Shown piece after piece: positions 19,047-28,092 of a stretch of DNA of 64,000 nucleotides. The DNA is taken from assembly GCA_944381115.1 (NCBI GenBank), contig CALWJV010000001.1:62001-126000 (forward strand), in the 5' to 3' direction. The position numbers and the translations under genes were made by a program. The stretch's first letter is position 1. Each line of letters starts with the position of its first letter. The DNA is from an uncultured Clostridia bacterium. Its GTDB lineage: Bacteria > Bacillota > Clostridia > Oscillospirales > CAG-272. The notes under the pieces were generated by a model, which ran no database searches, was not told the DNA's origin, and saw only the letters and a list, made by a program, of their open reading frames with translations.

Positions 19047-20174
19047 TCAGTGTACTATACAACGCTCTGTATCTTTATCAAATACATGAACTCTTTCAAG
19101 TTCAACAGCAATCTTAATTGTATCTCCGGCTCTGGACTCAGAACGAGGTGAAACTCTTGCAATAAGATTCTGCTCTTCCTCATCTGCTCCAGATGTAACA
19201 AGATAAAGATATATTTCTGCACCCATAAGTTCGGTTACTTCAACATTTGCGGAAATAACGGATTCCGGAAGTGCGTTGATATAACGCTCCTCATCATGAA
19301 GTGCTTCCGGACGTACTCCCAGAATAACCTCTTTACCGATATACTCTTTAAGAGCAGGATTATTAGCCTTTTCTGCAGGAACTTTAAGTACGTTTTCACC
19401 GAATACGAAGAAGAGGTTCTCTCCTCTCTTCTCAAGATTACACTTAATGAAATTCATCTGAGGCGTTCCGATAAATCCTGCAACAAATATGTTTACGGGG
19501 AGGTCATAAAGGTTCTGAGGTGTTGCAACCTGCTGGATAAGTCCGTCTTTCATAACAACTATTCTGGTTGCCATTGTCATAGCTTCTGTTTGGTCATGTG
19601 TAACATATACGAACGTTGTTCCGAGTTTCTGATGAATCTTTGTAAGCTCTGTTCTCATCTGTGCACGCAGTTTTGCGTCAAGGTTGGAAAGCGGCTCATC
19701 AAGAAGGAAGACCTTTGGCTCACGAACTATTGCACGTCCGAGCGCAACACGCTGCTTCTGTCCTCCTGAAAGAGCCTTCGGGCGTCTTTCAAGTAAGTGT
19801 GTTATATCGAGTATACGTGCGGCCTCTTCAACTCTTCTCTTTATCTCTTCCTTCGGTGTTTTGCGCAGTTTTAATCCAAATGCCATGTTATCGAAAACCG
19901 TCATATGAGGATAAAGTGCATAGTTCTGGAAAACCATCGCGATATCTCTGTCTTTAGGGGCGATGTCGTTAACAAGGGTATCTCCTATATGAAGTTCACC
20001 TTCCGTGATCTCTTCAAGTCCCGCTATCATACGGAGAGTTGTTGTTTTTCCGCATCCTGAAGGTCCGACGAGAATTATAAATTCTTTGTCTTTGACTTCA
20101 AGACAGAAATCTGAAACTGCGGTTACTCCGCCGGGGTATTTTTTGTAAATGTGCTTAAAAGAAAGACTTGCCAT
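19047..20174 (-). CDS. msmX: Multi-sugar ABC importer ATPase, MsmX/UgpC type
   Basis: A 375-residue ABC ATPase: Walker A GPSGCGKTT, Q-loop VFQNYALYPHMT, signature LSGGQKQRVALGRA, Walker B VFLLDEPLSNLD and H-loop YVTHDQTEAM, then the C-terminal TOBE/MalK regulatory domain (from about 235). MsmX-type proteins energise several carbohydrate importers made of separate permease and binding-protein genes. No such permeases are next to it, so it probably serves transporters elsewhere. Start ATG 20174 has GGAGG upstream and the standard N-terminus; the ORF extends in frame upstream to 20270 without a site. A palindrome at 20271 lies about 100 bp upstream. Confidence 0.93.
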   Translation of the reverse strand: MASLSFKHIYKKYPGGVTAVSDFCLEVKDKEFIILVGPSGCGKTTTLRMIAGLEEITEGELHIGDTLVNDIAPKDRDIAMVFQNYALYPHMTVFDNMAFGLKLRKTPKEEIKRRVEEAARILDITHLLERRPKALSGGQKQRVALGRAIVREPKVFLLDEPLSNLDAKLRAQMRTELTKIHQKLGTTFVYVTHDQTEAMTMATRIVVMKDGLIQQVATPQNLYDLPVNIFVAGFIGTPQMNFIKCNLEKRGENLFFVFGENVLKVPAEKANNPALKEYIGKEVILGVRPEALHDEERYINALPESVISANVEVTELMGAEIYLYLVTSGADEEEQNLIARVSPRSESRAGDTIKIAVELERVHVFDKDTERCIVH

Positions 20175-20270
20175 TTTATATAACCTCCTGTGGTTGATTT
20201 TAACCGTACCGCAAAATCGGATTTTACGGAATTGGCAAAATACATTTTTACTTGTATAATATTGTATCAA

Positions 20271-20286
20271 ATTTTTCGCGAAAAAT
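20271..20286. promoter_or_regulatory. Perfect 16-bp palindrome upstream of msmX
   Basis: ATTTTTCGCGAAAAAT reads the same on both strands and lies about 97 bp before the msmX start, in its likely promoter region. Such sites are common for sugar regulators; no regulator gene is adjacent. I could not fix the -35/-10 elements. Confidence 0.45.
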
Positions 20287-20458
20287 AAAGTGTTTAATTA
20301 CCCAAACTTTTATTTTTAATTTTGTGCATTATATCTAAAACACTTATCTTACAAATCGTTTTTTTTTAAAACCAATTTTTTTGTTTCTAATATATTAGAT
20401 TGACTCCCCGGTAAAACGGCTATAAAATTCATCCGTTTGCGGTCTGAATTTATATTTT

Positions 20459-22618
20459 TTACTCTTTAATCTTCATCGTAAGCGCAATACGTTTTTTATT
20501 AAGATCTACAGAGAGCACCTTTACATCAACCACGTCTCCGACAGAAAGAACTTCGCTCGGGTGCTTTATAAATTTATCGCTTATCTGCGAAACATGAACA
20601 AGTCCGTCCTGATGAACTCCTATATCAATGAATGCACCGAAATCTATAACGTTCCTTACAGTTCCTTTTAATATCATATCCGGCTTCAGGTCCTCCATGG
20701 ACAGAACATCGTCCCGGAGAAGCGGGGGCGGAAGTTCGTCACGTATATCTCGTCCCGGCTTTTCAAGCTCATCGATTATATCTTTTAATGTCGGTTCACC
20801 TATCTTCAGTTCATCACAGAGTCTCTTTACTCCGTATTCTTTTATATTCTTTCGAAGTTCGTTAAGTTTTATGGTCCCTATATCTTTTTCCGTATAATTA
20901 AAAATTTTAAGAAGTTTTTTTGCTGCATCGTATGATTCCGGATGAACTCCGGTATTATCAAGTATTTCTTTTGCACCCGGTATACGCAAAAATCCTGCGC
21001 ACTGCTCAAATGCTTTAGGTCCGATCTTAGGCACTTTCTTTATTTGATCTCTTGATCTGAACTCTCCGTTTTCTTCACGGTACGTTACAATATTTTTCGC
21101 ACACGTGTTGTTGATCCCGGAAACATAAGAAAGCAGTGAATAAGAAGCAGTGTTTACATCCACTCCAACACTGTTGACGCAGTCTTCTACAACTCCGGTA
21201 AGGGCTTCATCTAGTCTTGCAGGTTTCATATCATGCTGATACTGACCTACACCTATCGCTTTAGGTTCTATCTTTACAAGTTCCGCAAGCGGATCCTGAA
21301 GCCGTCTTGCAATCGAAACAGCGCTTCTCTGCGTTACGTCAAAATCCGGAAATTCCTCTGCACCGAGTTTTGATGCAGAGTATACGGATGCTCCTGCTTC
21401 GCTTACGATCATATATTTTGCATTTGTATCAGCCTCGTGTAAAACCTCTACAATAAACTGTTCGCTTTCTCTTGATGCTGTTCCGTTCCCTATTGCGATT
21501 ATTTCGACACCGTATTTTTTGAGAAGTTTTTTTACCGTTACTTTTGCTTCCTCGTACCTTTTGTCAGACTTTATTGTCGGGTATATAACTGCGGTATCAA
21601 GAACCTTTCCCGTTGCATCTACAACGGCAAGTTTACACCCTGTACGGAATCCCGGGTCAAGTCCGAGAGCAACTTTTCCTTTGACAGGCGGCTGAAGAAG
21701 AAGAGGCTTCAAGTTTTTGGAGAATACCTTTATCGCACCTTCGCAGGCATCATCAAAAAGCTGGCTTCTTATCTCTCTCTCTATCGATGGTGCGATAAGT
21801 CTTTCGTAACTATCAACTATTGCGGCGGAAACGTACTTATATGACGGACTTTTTTGGTTTTTTACTACCTCACCGAAAAGATAATTTAGTACAAGGTCTT
21901 CGGATATTTCAAGGTTGACCTTCAGATATTCTTCCTTCTCTCCTCTGTTGATTGCAAGTACACGGTGTCCGGGTATAGTCTTCACCTTTTCCGAAAAATC
22001 ATAGTACATGCTGTACGGTGAGTCCTCATCCTTTGCTTTTTTGGATGTGATAACACCGAAATCAAAGGTGATCGCTCTGATCTCCTTACGAAATTCAGCA
22101 TTATCGGAAATATCTTCTGCAATTATGTCATTTGCTCCCTGAAGTGCTTCTTCGACTGTATTTACACCTTTTTCTTCATCAATGTATTCGGAGGCTGTCT
22201 CTTCAATGGAAGGAGTATATCCGTTCTCCTGCCTGATGATAAGTTCGGCAAGTCCCTCCAATCCCTTTTCTCTTGCAACAGATGCTCTGGTCTTCCTGTG
22301 CGGCTTAAACGGACGGTATATATCTTCAAGTTCAGTAAGTATGGCAGCGGCATCTATTGCAGCATTTATTTCATCAGTCATCTTTCCCTGTTCGGTTATA
22401 GATGCTCTTACCTCTTCCCGTCTCTTATCCAGGCTACGCAGGTATGCAAGTCTGTCATTAAGATCGCGAAGAACTGTATCGTCAAGTGACCCTGTTACCT
22501 CTTTACGGTAACGGGCAATAAACGGAATCGTGTTGCCTTCATCTATAAGCGCCACCGTTTTTTCAACCTGATCTTGTTTTAAGTTAAATTCATCTGCAAG
22601 TGTTTTTAAAATGTCCAT
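20459..22618 (-). CDS. tex: Tex family transcription accessory / RNA-binding protein
   Basis: A 719-residue Tex protein of full length. Visible parts are the N-terminal Tex domain with FIARYRKEVTGSLD (near residue 33) and FKPHRKTRASVAREKGL (near 103), the YqgF-like nuclease-fold segment VALGLDPGFRTGCKLAVVD (near 317), the helix-hairpin-helix KVPKIGPKAFEQCAGFLRI and a C-terminal S1 domain (TVRNVIDFGAFIDIGVHQDG, near 657). Tex binds RNA and is linked to transcription and ribosome-related processes. It follows rsuA by 29 bp on the same strand, so the two are probably one operon. Confidence 0.95.
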   Translation of the reverse strand: MDILKTLADEFNLKQDQVEKTVALIDEGNTIPFIARYRKEVTGSLDDTVLRDLNDRLAYLRSLDKRREEVRASITEQGKMTDEINAAIDAAAILTELEDIYRPFKPHRKTRASVAREKGLEGLAELIIRQENGYTPSIEETASEYIDEEKGVNTVEEALQGANDIIAEDISDNAEFRKEIRAITFDFGVITSKKAKDEDSPYSMYYDFSEKVKTIPGHRVLAINRGEKEEYLKVNLEISEDLVLNYLFGEVVKNQKSPSYKYVSAAIVDSYERLIAPSIEREIRSQLFDDACEGAIKVFSKNLKPLLLQPPVKGKVALGLDPGFRTGCKLAVVDATGKVLDTAVIYPTIKSDKRYEEAKVTVKKLLKKYGVEIIAIGNGTASRESEQFIVEVLHEADTNAKYMIVSEAGASVYSASKLGAEEFPDFDVTQRSAVSIARRLQDPLAELVKIEPKAIGVGQYQHDMKPARLDEALTGVVEDCVNSVGVDVNTASYSLLSYVSGINNTCAKNIVTYREENGEFRSRDQIKKVPKIGPKAFEQCAGFLRIPGAKEILDNTGVHPESYDAAKKLLKIFNYTEKDIGTIKLNELRKNIKEYGVKRLCDELKIGEPTLKDIIDELEKPGRDIRDELPPPLLRDDVLSMEDLKPDMILKGTVRNVIDFGAFIDIGVHQDGLVHVSQISDKFIKHPSEVLSVGDVVDVKVLSVDLNKKRIALTMKIKE

Positions 22619-22647
22619 GGTTTTATCTTTATATCCTTTCGGGTTAT

Positions 22648-23361
22648 TTATATGCCTTTTGCGTTATCCGCTGATTTTTTAAGGGTCTCTTCTTCTGCTT
22701 CGGTAAGATACCTCCATTCTCCGGCTCTTAATGACGGATCAAGTTTTACGCCACCGAAGGAGATCCTTTTAAGATAAATTACCTTACTCCCCGCCCTTTC
22801 AAACATACGTTTTATCTGATGATATTTCCCCTCGGTCAGGGTTATCGTGCCGGAGAGTTCATCCTGCATTTCGATTCTTGCCGGCTTTGTCAATTTTCCG
22901 TCCATTATAATACCGTTTTCTATCCCGGCTTGTCTGTCATAAGGCTTTGACAGTTTGAAAAAATATTTCTTCTCAGCGTGTTTTTTCGGTGATAGGAGTT
23001 TATGCGAAAGTTCACCGTCATTTGTTATCATAATAAGACCGACGGTATCTTTATCAAGACGTCCGCACGGAAACAGTTCCATACTGTCAAGCGGAGGAGG
23101 CAATATTGACACTACAGTTTTTTCTTTTTTGTCGTTTGACGCACTTAACAATCCGGACGGTTTATTCATCATTATCCAAACATATTTTCTGTATACAACG
23201 GGTTGACCGAAAAAACATATTCTGTCATTTTCCGGATCAACATTCACAGCAGTATTTTTTTCAACTGCTCCGTTAACCGTAACATTTCCGCTTTTTGCCG
23301 CTTTAGAAGATTCCGAGCGTGTGGCGGTCTTTGTTACCGACAAAAATTTATCAAGCCTCAT
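22648..23361 (-). CDS. rsuA: Small-subunit rRNA pseudouridine synthase, RsuA/RluB type
   Basis: A 237-residue enzyme with an N-terminal S4 RNA-binding domain (MRLDKFLSVTKTATRSES... VNG) and a catalytic domain with the GRLDKDTVGL motif (near 100), whose Asp is the nucleophile, plus TEGKYHQIKRMF near 184. RsuA makes pseudouridine in 16S rRNA; RluB/RluE share this pattern, so the exact target is not certain. It heads the rsuA-tex operon. A 12-bp palindrome GTCTTATAAGAC lies 34 bp before the start. Confidence 0.88.
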   Translation of the reverse strand: MRLDKFLSVTKTATRSESSKAAKSGNVTVNGAVEKNTAVNVDPENDRICFFGQPVVYRKYVWIMMNKPSGLLSASNDKKEKTVVSILPPPLDSMELFPCGRLDKDTVGLIMITNDGELSHKLLSPKKHAEKKYFFKLSKPYDRQAGIENGIIMDGKLTKPARIEMQDELSGTITLTEGKYHQIKRMFERAGSKVIYLKRISFGGVKLDPSLRAGEWRYLTEAEEETLKKSADNAKGI

Positions 23362-23394
23362 TTAAATCTCCGTTTGTCTTTTAATTCAAATATT

Positions 23395-23406
23395 GTCTTA
23401 TAAGAC
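23395..23406. promoter_or_regulatory. 12-bp palindrome upstream of rsuA
   Basis: GTCTTATAAGAC is a perfect palindrome in the leader or promoter region of rsuA, about 34 bp before the ATG. Its ends (GTCT...AGAC) resemble the palindrome at 23657, 250 bp away on the divergent promoter. The rest of the 23407-23626 stretch is AT-rich with no gene visible. Confidence 0.3.
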
Positions 23407-23626
23407 GTATATTTGAAAAACATCTTAAGATTTATTTTATCACATTTTTCCGACCGTGTAAAGTGTTTTTATAAAAAATTAATATTTGTTTTATAATTAT
23501 AATGCGTACGCTCTTTTAAATCAAAATCTGACACATCGTTAACATTTAAAAATTAATCTTTTAGCACAAATTTTTAACCCTTATACAAATGACTGTTATG
23601 TATCACGGATATTTTTTCCATTACCC

Positions 23627-23670
23627 TTGACAAAGTGAATACGAAGTGCTATAATTGTCTCAAATGAGAC
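23627..23670 (+). promoter_or_regulatory. Consensus sigma-A promoter with palindromic site at the start point
   Basis: TTGACA (23627-23632), 17-bp spacer, TATAAT (23650-23655), then the inverted repeat GTCTCA-AA-TGAGAC (23657-23670) over the expected +1. It drives the Crp-family gene and the ABC importer behind it. The leader to 23778 is about 110 nt, without a coding ORF. Confidence 0.85.
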
Positions 23671-23778
23671 GGTTTAAACAAAAATTGAAATCAAAGCACG
23701 ATCTACCTGACTAAGTTCACGGGTTACAAAATGAGTTATGATTTTAAATTTACATAGCCATAAAAAGAGGTGATTTAA

Positions 23779-24450
23779 ATAGATAAAAAAGAGGCGTTGA
23801 CAATTTTAAAAACTATACCGCTTTTTTCCGTGCTTACAGATCGGGAAATATTAACACTTGCCGACGAATCGGAAATTTCCGTATTCTCAGCAGGAAGGAA
23901 AATAGCGTCTGAAATCTGTGAAAATTCAGTTAAAGTTGTTATTGGCGGATCGGTTTCGGTAATCAAAAAAAACGGTAAAAAAAATCTTTTGATGCGTATT
24001 GTAGGTTCCGGCGGTATTCTCGGAGTTGCTTCTGTATTTACCGAAAAAAAGGAAAATATTTCATGTATTTATGCAATTAAAGAAGCAACCATACTGTTTA
24101 TAACACACGAAAAAATGCAGCATCTTATTTTAAAAAACAAAAATTTTGCTGAAAAATATATCCGCCTTCTTACATCCAAAATACATTTTTTAAACCACCG
24201 TGTAAAGGCATACACATCCGGAAGCGCCGAAACAAGGCTCGCATTTCACATTCTCTCTCTTGATGAAAGTCGCAACGGCTGCGTTGAGGTAGGCGTCTCC
24301 AAGACAGATCTTGCCGACATGCTCGATATCGGGCGTGCTTCTTTATATCGTGCACTTGATGCGCTGACCGAAAAAAAAATAATAGAATACCGGAAAACCG
24401 AAATAATAATACTTGACAGAGAAAATCTTAAAAAAATTTCAGAAGCCTGA
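23779..24450 (+). CDS. Crp/Fnr-family transcriptional regulator
   Basis: About 223 residues: N-terminal cyclic-nucleotide-binding-like beta barrel (about 10-125), then a helical dimer region and a C-terminal winged helix with DLADMLDIGRASLYRALDAL (near 180-200). No [4Fe-4S] cysteine cluster of FNR type is visible near the N-terminus. The open frame begins after a stop just upstream and has no ATG, GTG or early TTG with a proper site. The AGAGGTGA ribosome site is 5 nt before an ATA codon at 23779, which gives IDKKEALTILKTIPLFS, a normal family N-terminus. TTG at 23797 is the alternative but would lose six residues and its GAGG is only 2 nt away. It precedes an importer operon and probably controls it. 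Confidence 0.82.
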   Translation: MDKKEALTILKTIPLFSVLTDREILTLADESEISVFSAGRKIASEICENSVKVVIGGSVSVIKKNGKKNLLMRIVGSGGILGVASVFTEKKENISCIYAIKEATILFITHEKMQHLILKNKNFAEKYIRLLTSKIHFLNHRVKAYTSGSAETRLAFHILSLDESRNGCVEVGVSKTDLADMLDIGRASLYRALDALTEKKIIEYRKTEIIILDRENLKKISEA

Positions 24451-24512
24451 TGACCTGCTTTTTTAACTGTTCTCATAAAATGATCAAAATAATATGAAAG
24501 GAATTTTATAAC

Positions 24513-25502
24513 ATGAAAAAAATCAAATCGCTTTTATTATTAGTACTCTGTCTTACCCTTATCCTGCCGGCTACCCTCACTTCATGCAGTAACGATGAAA
24601 AAGACATTGCAGAAACGGAAATAAAGATCGGAGTACTTAAAGGTGCAACCGGTATAGGTGCAGCCAAACTTAAAAAAGATTCCGATGACAAAGTAACAAC
24701 CGGAAATTATAACATCTCATTCTACGAAACCGCAAATGTCAAAAATCTTACTGCTGATATCCTTAACGGTACAGTAAACATTGCGGCGCTTCCCATTAAC
24801 ACAGCCGCAGCACTTTTCAATGAAAGCGGAAAGGTACAGGTCATAGCTGCAAATGCTCTTGGTGTTCTTTCAATAATTGGTAAAGATACTGTTGCATCTG
24901 TTGCTGATCTGCAAAATAAGACAATCCACACAACTGGACAAAGTGCAACTCCTGAGTATATTTTAAATTATATTCTCACTAATAATGGCCTTATTCCCGG
25001 AACAGATGTGACAGTCAAATATTATGCAGACGGTACAGCGGCTGCCGCGGGTATGCTTGCAGAAGGTGGAGTCGCAATGCTCCCTGAACCTGCTACTACC
25101 GCAACACTTGCAAAAAATCCCGATCTGAAGATTATTTTCGACGTAACAAGTGAATGGAATAAGATCTCAGAAACAAAACTTATTCAAGGCTGTCTTGTTG
25201 TTAACACGGAATTTGCAAAAAATCACGGTGCCGCAGTTGATAACTTTTTAAAGGAGTACAAAAACTCAATCACATTTATGACCTCCCCCGAAACAGTTGC
25301 CGAAGCTGCAAACCTTACCGTAACATACGGACTTCTCCCGAATGCAAAAATTGCTACAGAATCAATAATACGCAGTAACATCGTATGTATTATCGGAAAA
25401 GAAATGCAGAACGACGTTTCTGCGATGCTTACCGTTTTATTTAATGCAAATCCCGATTCTATAAAAGGAAAATTACCGGAAAAAGATTTTTATTATGTAT
25501 AA
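24513..25502 (+). CDS. Lipoprotein substrate-binding protein of an ABC importer (NMT1/SsuA type)
   Basis: A 329-residue protein with a lipoprotein signal peptide: basic start, hydrophobic core and lipobox LTSC with Cys at 25. The mature part resembles the periplasmic-binding proteins of the nitrate/sulfonate/taurine/thiamin-precursor class (IKIGVLKGATGIGAAKL, INTAAALFN, TTGQSATPEYILNYIL). The ligand cannot be read from the sequence. AAAGGAA precedes the ATG. It is the first of three importer genes behind the Crp-family regulator. Confidence 0.88.
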   Translation: MKKIKSLLLLVLCLTLILPATLTSCSNDEKDIAETEIKIGVLKGATGIGAAKLKKDSDDKVTTGNYNISFYETANVKNLTADILNGTVNIAALPINTAAALFNESGKVQVIAANALGVLSIIGKDTVASVADLQNKTIHTTGQSATPEYILNYILTNNGLIPGTDVTVKYYADGTAAAAGMLAEGGVAMLPEPATTATLAKNPDLKIIFDVTSEWNKISETKLIQGCLVVNTEFAKNHGAAVDNFLKEYKNSITFMTSPETVAEAANLTVTYGLLPNAKIATESIIRSNIVCIIGKEMQNDVSAMLTVLFNANPDSIKGKLPEKDFYYV

Positions 25503-26307
25503 CGGGCAAAAAAACACCAAAATCAAATTGCTTCCAAAACCGGCAGTGATCGCCTTAACTGCTTCGGTCACTGCCGCCCTTTGGGTAGGCATATGGGCAA
25601 TTGCCGCTTTTGCAATCGGTATTGAACTTATTCTCCCCTCACCGCTTTCAGTTCTCAAAAAACTTTTCGAGATAATTAAAGAAAAAGACTTTTTCATTAC
25701 GGTACTGTTTTCTCTTTTGAGGGTACTCGGAGGTTTTTTGATAGGAGCATTTTTCGGGTTGCTCGGAGCATTTTTAAGTTACTTTCTGCTTCCTGTTAAA
25801 ATCTTTTTTGCACCGCTGATAAAGGTGGTACGGGCTACTCCGGTCGCTTCGTTCATACTTATCGCAGTACTTTGGATCCCTTCGACTTTTGTGCCCGTCT
25901 TTATTTCATTTCTTATGGTTTTTCCGATCGTATACGGAAATGTACTTACCGGACTCGAAAACACTGATATACTTTTAATAGAAGCATCAAAAATGTACCG
26001 CTTTTCGGTAAGGAAAAAAACCATGTTTCTTTACCTGCCTTCTGTATTGCCCTATTTTGCAAGCGCCTGCATAACCGCCTTAGGCCTTGCATGGAAATCA
26101 AGTGTTGCCGCCGAGGTCTTGAGTGTCACCAAAAAATCAATCGGTGAAAAACTTTTTCTTTCAAATCTTTATCTTGAAAGCGCTGAATTGCTCGCATGGA
26201 CCGTAGTCGTCATACTGCTCAGCATAGGAATGGAGTCGCTTATTAAGATTATCGCAATACAAATTAAAAAAATTACAAGGAGACGGTATGAACGGGATAA
26301 AAGCTGA
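25495..26307 (+). CDS. ABC importer permease (SsuC/TauC type)
   Basis: A 270-residue membrane protein with about six helices and the binding-protein-dependent transport loop (EASKMYRFSVRKKTMFLYLPS, near 165-185, quoted in part), where the coupling helix contacts the ATPase. The start overlaps the end of the binding-protein gene by 8 bp, pointing to translational coupling. Confidence 0.9.
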   Translation: MYNGQKNTKIKLLPKPAVIALTASVTAALWVGIWAIAAFAIGIELILPSPLSVLKKLFEIIKEKDFFITVLFSLLRVLGGFLIGAFFGLLGAFLSYFLLPVKIFFAPLIKVVRATPVASFILIAVLWIPSTFVPVFISFLMVFPIVYGNVLTGLENTDILLIEASKMYRFSVRKKTMFLYLPSVLPYFASACITALGLAWKSSVAAEVLSVTKKSIGEKLFLSNLYLESAELLAWTVVVILLSIGMESLIKIIAIQIKKITRRRYERDKS

Positions 26308-26866
26308 AAATCTTTGTAAAAGCTTCGGTGGCAAAACAGTACTTGACCGACTTTCTTTTTTTATAGAATACGGAAAACTTACTCTTATTGTCGGACAGTC
26401 AGGTATTGGTAAAACAACGCTTTTGCGTATTATTTCCGGACTTGAAAAACCTGATCACGGAAAAATAACCGGTCTTGAAGGGAAAAAAATTGCTTTCCTT
26501 TTTCAAGAAGACAGACTTTTTCCTTGGCTTAGTGCAATTGAAAACATATGTGTCGTAAGTAATGACAAAAATAAAAAAAAGACAGCGTCTATTCTTCTTT
26601 CTGAACTTTCACTTGACGGAGAAGCGGATAAATTCCCAAATGAACTTTCCGGAGGAATGAGCCGGCGTGTCGGTATTGCAAGAACTCTTATGTACGGCGG
26701 CGATATAATTATCCTTGACGAGCCGTTTCGGGGTCTTGATTCCGAAAACGAAAAAAAAGCCCTGCATGTAATTATGGATCATTGCAAAGATAAGACCGTT
26801 ATTGCGGTAACACATGACGCTGGGTCTTTTGAAAATTACAGCCACAGCATCTTAAAAATAAGTTAG
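26288..26866 (+). CDS. ABC importer ATPase (SsuB/TauB type)
   Basis: A 192-residue ATPase: Walker A GQSGIGKTT, Q-loop FLFQEDRLFPWLS, signature LSGGMSRRVGIART, Walker B IIILDEPFRGLD and H-loop IAVTHD. It overlaps the permease gene by 20 bp, with AGGAG 5 nt before the ATG. It is about 50 residues shorter than typical SsuB, mainly at the C-terminus and between motifs, but every catalytic motif is kept. It completes a regulator-binding protein-permease-ATPase set. Confidence 0.92.
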   Translation: MNGIKAENLCKSFGGKTVLDRLSFFIEYGKLTLIVGQSGIGKTTLLRIISGLEKPDHGKITGLEGKKIAFLFQEDRLFPWLSAIENICVVSNDKNKKKTASILLSELSLDGEADKFPNELSGGMSRRVGIARTLMYGGDIIILDEPFRGLDSENEKKALHVIMDHCKDKTVIAVTHDAGSFENYSHSILKIS

Positions 26867-26870
26867 TATA

Positions 26871-26910
26871 AACGCCGTAACGTATACATTTTGTTACGGC
26901 GTTGTTTTTT
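26871..26910. terminator. Terminator of the importer operon, overlapping the end of the next gene
   Basis: Arms AACGCCGTAAC / GTTACGGCGTT with an 11-nt loop and GTTTTTT. The convergent 137-aa gene has its stop codon inside the second arm, so the hairpin serves both strands. Confidence 0.88.
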
Positions 26911-27307
26911 CGTTTGTGAGCAATAACACCAGTACCCTTGAAACAAGCAGACCGGGTATTGAAATAAGTATCCACATAAGTGAAAAACCGGGACATATCT
27001 GACCGAGGAAATTAAACGGTTCATTATTGTAATTCCAAATTTCAAGACCGAGAAAAATATTAAAAAATATACCACATATAAGTTCCGTCAGTGTTATTGC
27101 AACACCGCATATAAGCATTTTTATTAAAAATTTCGCCCTTGGCGTGATCAGATCAATAATAGTTATCAAAACAAGGCAAAGTCCGCCCGAAAAAAACATA
27201 CTGATATGCGTATATTGCCGGTATATTATTTCTATGGTACTGTAAAGGCTTCCGCCGATCAAAAAGATCACAGTATACAAAAAAAAATTTTTTCTAATCT
27301 TTTCCAT
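26894..27307 (-). CDS. CmpB-like putative ABC-transporter membrane protein (PF06541 type)
   Basis: A 137-residue protein with about four hydrophobic segments. The block ELICGIFFNIFLGLEIWNYN and PFNFLGQICPGFSLMW (near residues 80-115) matches the CmpB/putative ABC-transporter type IV family. Function in the family is unproven. Start ATG 27307 has GGAG upstream; the ORF extends to 27331 without a site. It stands alone between convergent and divergent neighbours. Confidence 0.75.
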   Translation of the reverse strand: MEKIRKNFFLYTVIFLIGGSLYSTIEIIYRQYTHISMFFSGGLCLVLITIIDLITPRAKFLIKMLICGVAITLTELICGIFFNIFLGLEIWNYNNEPFNFLGQICPGFSLMWILISIPGLLVSRVLVLLLTNEKTTP

Positions 27308-27442
27308 GGTACATCTCCATTCCGGATACAAAAAAGCCCCCGTTTCCGTTATTGTTTCCGGTTACGAAGGCATATATTCACTGTTTTTTAAAATCCCGAT
27401 AATTTTTCGTTTCAATTGTTACATTATCGCAGACCTGATATT

Positions 27443-28003
27443 TTAATTTTCATACTTTAAAAGTTCTGACTTAACCGACTGCATGTCCTTTAGCATATCC
27501 TCTTTTTTCCTTGGATCACGTAAAAGAAGCGAAGGATGGTAAACTGCACACATCTTGTATGCTCCTTTGTTAAACCAGATTCCGTGTTCTGCGGTTATCT
27601 TGAAATCCGGTTTTATAAGTCTCATCGCAGATATTCTGCCGAGACAGACTATCATCTTCGGTTTTATTAGTTTGACCTGGCCTCTCAAAAAATCTATACA
27701 CATATCCTGTTCTTCCGGTTTTGGATCGCGGTTTTTCGGCGGTCGGCATTTAAGCATATTTGCTATGTAAACACTTTCCCGCGGTATATCCACCGCTTCA
27801 AGATATTTGTCAAAAAGTTTTCCGGCACGTCCTACAAACGGAATTCCCGTAAGATCCTCCGTCTCGCCCGGAGCCTCGCCTACAAACATAAGTTTTGCAT
27901 TCTTATTGCCGGAACCGAAAACAACTTTTGTCCTTGTTTCGGAAAGTGAGCATGCTCGGCACTCTTTACATTTTTTTTCCAATTCTTCAAAGGTAAGTTC
28001 CAT
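27443..28003 (-). CDS. Family-4 uracil-DNA glycosylase (Fe-S)
   Basis: A 186-residue enzyme with the GEAPGETEDLTGIPFVGRAG motif (near residues 42-61), CLGRISAMRL, and the uracil-binding HPS in YHPSLLLRDP (near 157). Four cysteines for the [4Fe-4S] cluster are present: CKECRAC near 12-18, CRPP near 86 and CLGR near 122. It removes uracil from DNA. I use ATG 28003 with AAAGGAAG upstream; the in-frame start at 28039 has no site. It lies 89 bp after the MecA gene on the same strand. Confidence 0.9.
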   Translation of the reverse strand: MELTFEELEKKCKECRACSLSETRTKVVFGSGNKNAKLMFVGEAPGETEDLTGIPFVGRAGKLFDKYLEAVDIPRESVYIANMLKCRPPKNRDPKPEEQDMCIDFLRGQVKLIKPKMIVCLGRISAMRLIKPDFKITAEHGIWFNKGAYKMCAVYHPSLLLRDPRKKEDMLKDMQSVKSELLKYEN

Positions 28004-28092
28004 TTTATCTTCCTTTCTTTTTATATTTTCTCCCGGCATATTTTTAATTCAGTAGAACAAAAAATTTTTTAAATATCTTTCTTAATTCTTTT

